From NCBI RefSeq assembly GCF_027942865.1, contig NC_134509.1, positions 20,446,697 through 20,510,696 of the forward strand: a stretch of 64,000 nt of DNA. Reading direction: 5' to 3'. Positions 62,901 through 64,000 of the stretch are shown here, piece by piece (the stretch's first letter is position 1; each line of letters starts with the position of its first letter). The notes under the pieces are model-generated. The model had not been told where the DNA came from. It saw nothing but the letters and a program-made list of their open reading frames with translations, and made no database searches. A program made the translations under genes and the position numbers. The stretch is from Odontesthes bonariensis (lineage: Eukaryota > Chordata > Actinopteri > Atheriniformes > Atherinopsidae).

Positions 62901-63892
62901 GTGCATCCTCGTTGTTCTCAAAGCACCCACAATCCTTTGCAGATGTCCTCGATGACGCAGTCAGACATTACGTAGAGTTCACAATCTCGGGGCAACATGC
63001 ATTTAAATGTAATTTAGGGCACAAGTGGCCTTTACTTACATAGAAAAGTAGGATTTCATTTTATTTTACGTTCCTACAGCCCTTTGGTCAACTGTGGTTG
63101 CTTTAAATGAGTTTTTAAAAGAATAAATTGGGCTGGGACTCGACCCCGGGCCGCTGCGACGGCGTCTGAACCTGGGGAAGTTAAAGTCAAAGTTAGCACT
63201 GTAGCAGCTAACAGCTGTTTATGCTGGCAGTTCATTCTTCACTCCAGCTGTTTTGTGACTCATTTTTTTCAGCTCAGGTGTGAGTGGAGCTGCGATTGTT
63301 ACCGTGACCTTTGGCCTCTTGTCTGAACGCTCCATTGTGCATTTTGCAAATGCAAAGCAGGATCCTTGTTAGGCTGTAAAGATGCGTCTTGAAAGGACAT
63401 CTTGACTTCCAGAAGCACCGACTGTCTGTTCTGAGCTTTGAAGCGACAGTTTGAGTCTTGTTTAGATTTAGTCTCTGTATCCCTGCTGTCAGCTGTCCAT
63501 CACCCCCTCCCCACAGTCTCAGTTTGTGTAATTGACGTTTTTATTGTCTGTCCTGCGGCACAATGAGCTCACCGAGGCAAGTTCCTGATGTTTGGTTTGA
63601 GTTATTCGTCACAACCAACCCTCCCCTAAAGCTTCAAATACAAGACAAACTGTGAAGATTTGACATTAATGAGGTGTCTCCTCTGTGGACAGTTGATAAA
63701 TCGGACTACATGGTGGGCAGCTACGGGCCCCGCCCCGCCGAGTACGACTTCCTGACCACGGTGGAGGAGGCTCCTAAAGGCATGTTGGCCCGCGGCAACT
63801 ACGTCATCAAATCCAAGTTTACCGACGACGACAAGCACGACCACCTGTCCTGGGAGTGGAACCTGAACATCAAGAAAGACTGGAATGATTAA
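56945..63892 (+). CDS. arhgdia: Rho GDP-dissociation inhibitor 1 (5 coding exons)
   Basis: Cytosolic chaperone that holds prenylated Rho, Rac and Cdc42 in the GDP form away from membranes. Coding exons: 56945-57131, 58841-58924, 61372-61448, 61688-61751, 63693-63892. All are GT-AG and close to 203 aa plus TAA (human 204). The N-terminal regulatory arm has [20 protein letters not shown] and [20 protein letters not shown]. The immunoglobulin-like isoprenyl-binding domain follows, with [66 protein letters not shown]-type [13 protein letters not shown] and the invariant C-terminus [17 protein letters not shown]. The ATG is preceded by the acceptor CAG/AC. Paralogue 1 (rather than 2 or 3) is inferred from sequence and from alyref as neighbour, as in human. 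Confidence 0.97.
57132..58840 (+). other. arhgdia intron between coding exons 1 and 2
   Basis: Opens with a short GT repeat (about 57139-57153). The rest is non-coding with no assigned element. Confidence 0.45.
58990..59142. repeat. (CATA)n/(TATA)n microsatellite
   Basis: Compound simple repeat of CATA and TATA units interrupted by TTTATATATTTATA, in the arhgdia intron after coding exon 2. It encodes a spurious Tyr/Ile/His-rich ORF. Confidence 0.95.
59143..59906 (+). other. arhgdia intron, no element assigned
   Basis: Non-coding sequence between the microsatellite and the L2-like fragment. Short ORFs only. Confidence 0.4.
59915..60447 (+). mobile_element. 5'-truncated L2-like LINE tail
   Basis: The plus-strand frame 59907-60269 encodes the C-terminus of a non-LTR reverse-transcriptase polyprotein: [37 protein letters not shown], then RNFGTTS and [17 protein letters not shown]-rich 3' UTR follows, with GGCTATATAAATAAAGTTGA and a (TGA)n tail at about 60437-60447. 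The layout is that of a 5'-truncated fish L2-type insertion. It lies in an arhgdia intron. Confidence 0.82.
60600..61215 (-). repeat. LINE 3' fragment (same type as 41878-42265)
   Basis: The plus strand starts with (CATC)n (60603-60630), followed by antisense LINE sequence. The minus-strand frame 60592-60867 includes [19 protein letters not shown] and other decayed motifs of this LINE's C-terminus. The fragment continues to TTCTCCAAGTCCACAAAAAA at about 61190. Inserted antisense to arhgdia. Confidence 0.72.
61752..63692 (+). other. Last arhgdia intron
   Basis: About 1.9 kb of non-coding DNA between coding exons 4 and 5. No repeat or regulatory element could be assigned. Confidence 0.5.
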
Positions 63893-64000
63893 AAGAGGCC
63901 TTTGTGTTAGGAGGGGGGAAGGGAAGGGGGAAGGAGGAAATTAAACTCCCTCACCCCCCTCCCTCATCCCCTCCTCCCATCCCCACCCCGTGTCCACCAT
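63893..64000 (+). other. Start of arhgdia 3' UTR
   Basis: Follows the arhgdia stop codon and is purine-rich, then C-rich (CTCCCTCACCCCCCTCC). An ATTAAA occurs at about 63939, but the transcript end probably lies beyond the window. Confidence 0.5.

Overview
The window is vertebrate nuclear DNA, almost certainly from a ray-finned (teleost) fish and probably a percomorph. The genes are split by GT-AG introns and encode vertebrate proteins. The non-coding DNA is full of fish-type repeats: Tc1-like transposons, TTAA-target and hAT-like MITEs, a tRNA-derived SINE, and LINE fragments with GATG or TGA tails. The species cannot be named from the sequence. No bacterial, phage or CRISPR content was seen.

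Five protein-coding genes are supported by reading exons across splice sites with phase checks. From left to right they are cwc25 (minus, 781-3781, 9 coding exons, 389 aa, spliceosome factor), sp6 (minus, 8611-9531 or slightly longer, Sp/KLF zinc-finger factor), scrn2 (plus, 32098-45573, 7 coding exons, 419 aa, secernin), alyref (plus, 49780-52386, 6 exons, 255 aa, mRNA export adaptor) and arhgdia (plus, 56945-63892, 5 coding exons, 203 aa, Rho GDP-dissociation inhibitor). They do not form an operon or pathway. Their orthologues all lie on human chromosome 17, but in three separate neighbourhoods (CWC25; SP6-SCRN2; ALYREF-ARHGDIA), so this is conserved macrosynteny with local rearrangement.

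Layout: 0.8-4 kb cwc25 and its promoter; 4-8.6 kb intergenic with one deleted Tc1-like copy; 8.6-9.6 kb sp6; 9.6-32 kb a gene-poor interval with a second Tc1-like copy, a three-level nested transposon stack, a nested pair of palindromic TTAA elements, a solo LTR, a (TG)n tract, a 321-bp segment duplication and one orphan exon-like segment; 32-45.6 kb scrn2, whose introns hold MITEs, a SINE, LINE pieces and a telomere-like minisatellite of about 2.5 kb; 45.7-47 kb a Tc1-like copy with terminal repeats; 49.6-52.4 kb alyref; 53-53.6 kb a second, inverted copy of that Tc1-like family; 54-64 kb arhgdia with an L2-like LINE tail and a LINE fragment in its introns.

No coherent undescribed biological system was found. 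The most notable structures are genomic. The minisatellite in the last scrn2 intron appears to have arisen inside a LINE fragment, from the LINE's own GTGACCATAGGTGAGGGT motif. There are nested MITE stacks with clean target-site duplications. A 321-bp segment is flanked by abutting 49-bp direct repeats. Homologous transposon copies bracket sp6 (direct) and alyref (inverted). Names given to repeat families rest on remembered consensus sequences and have not been checked by a search.
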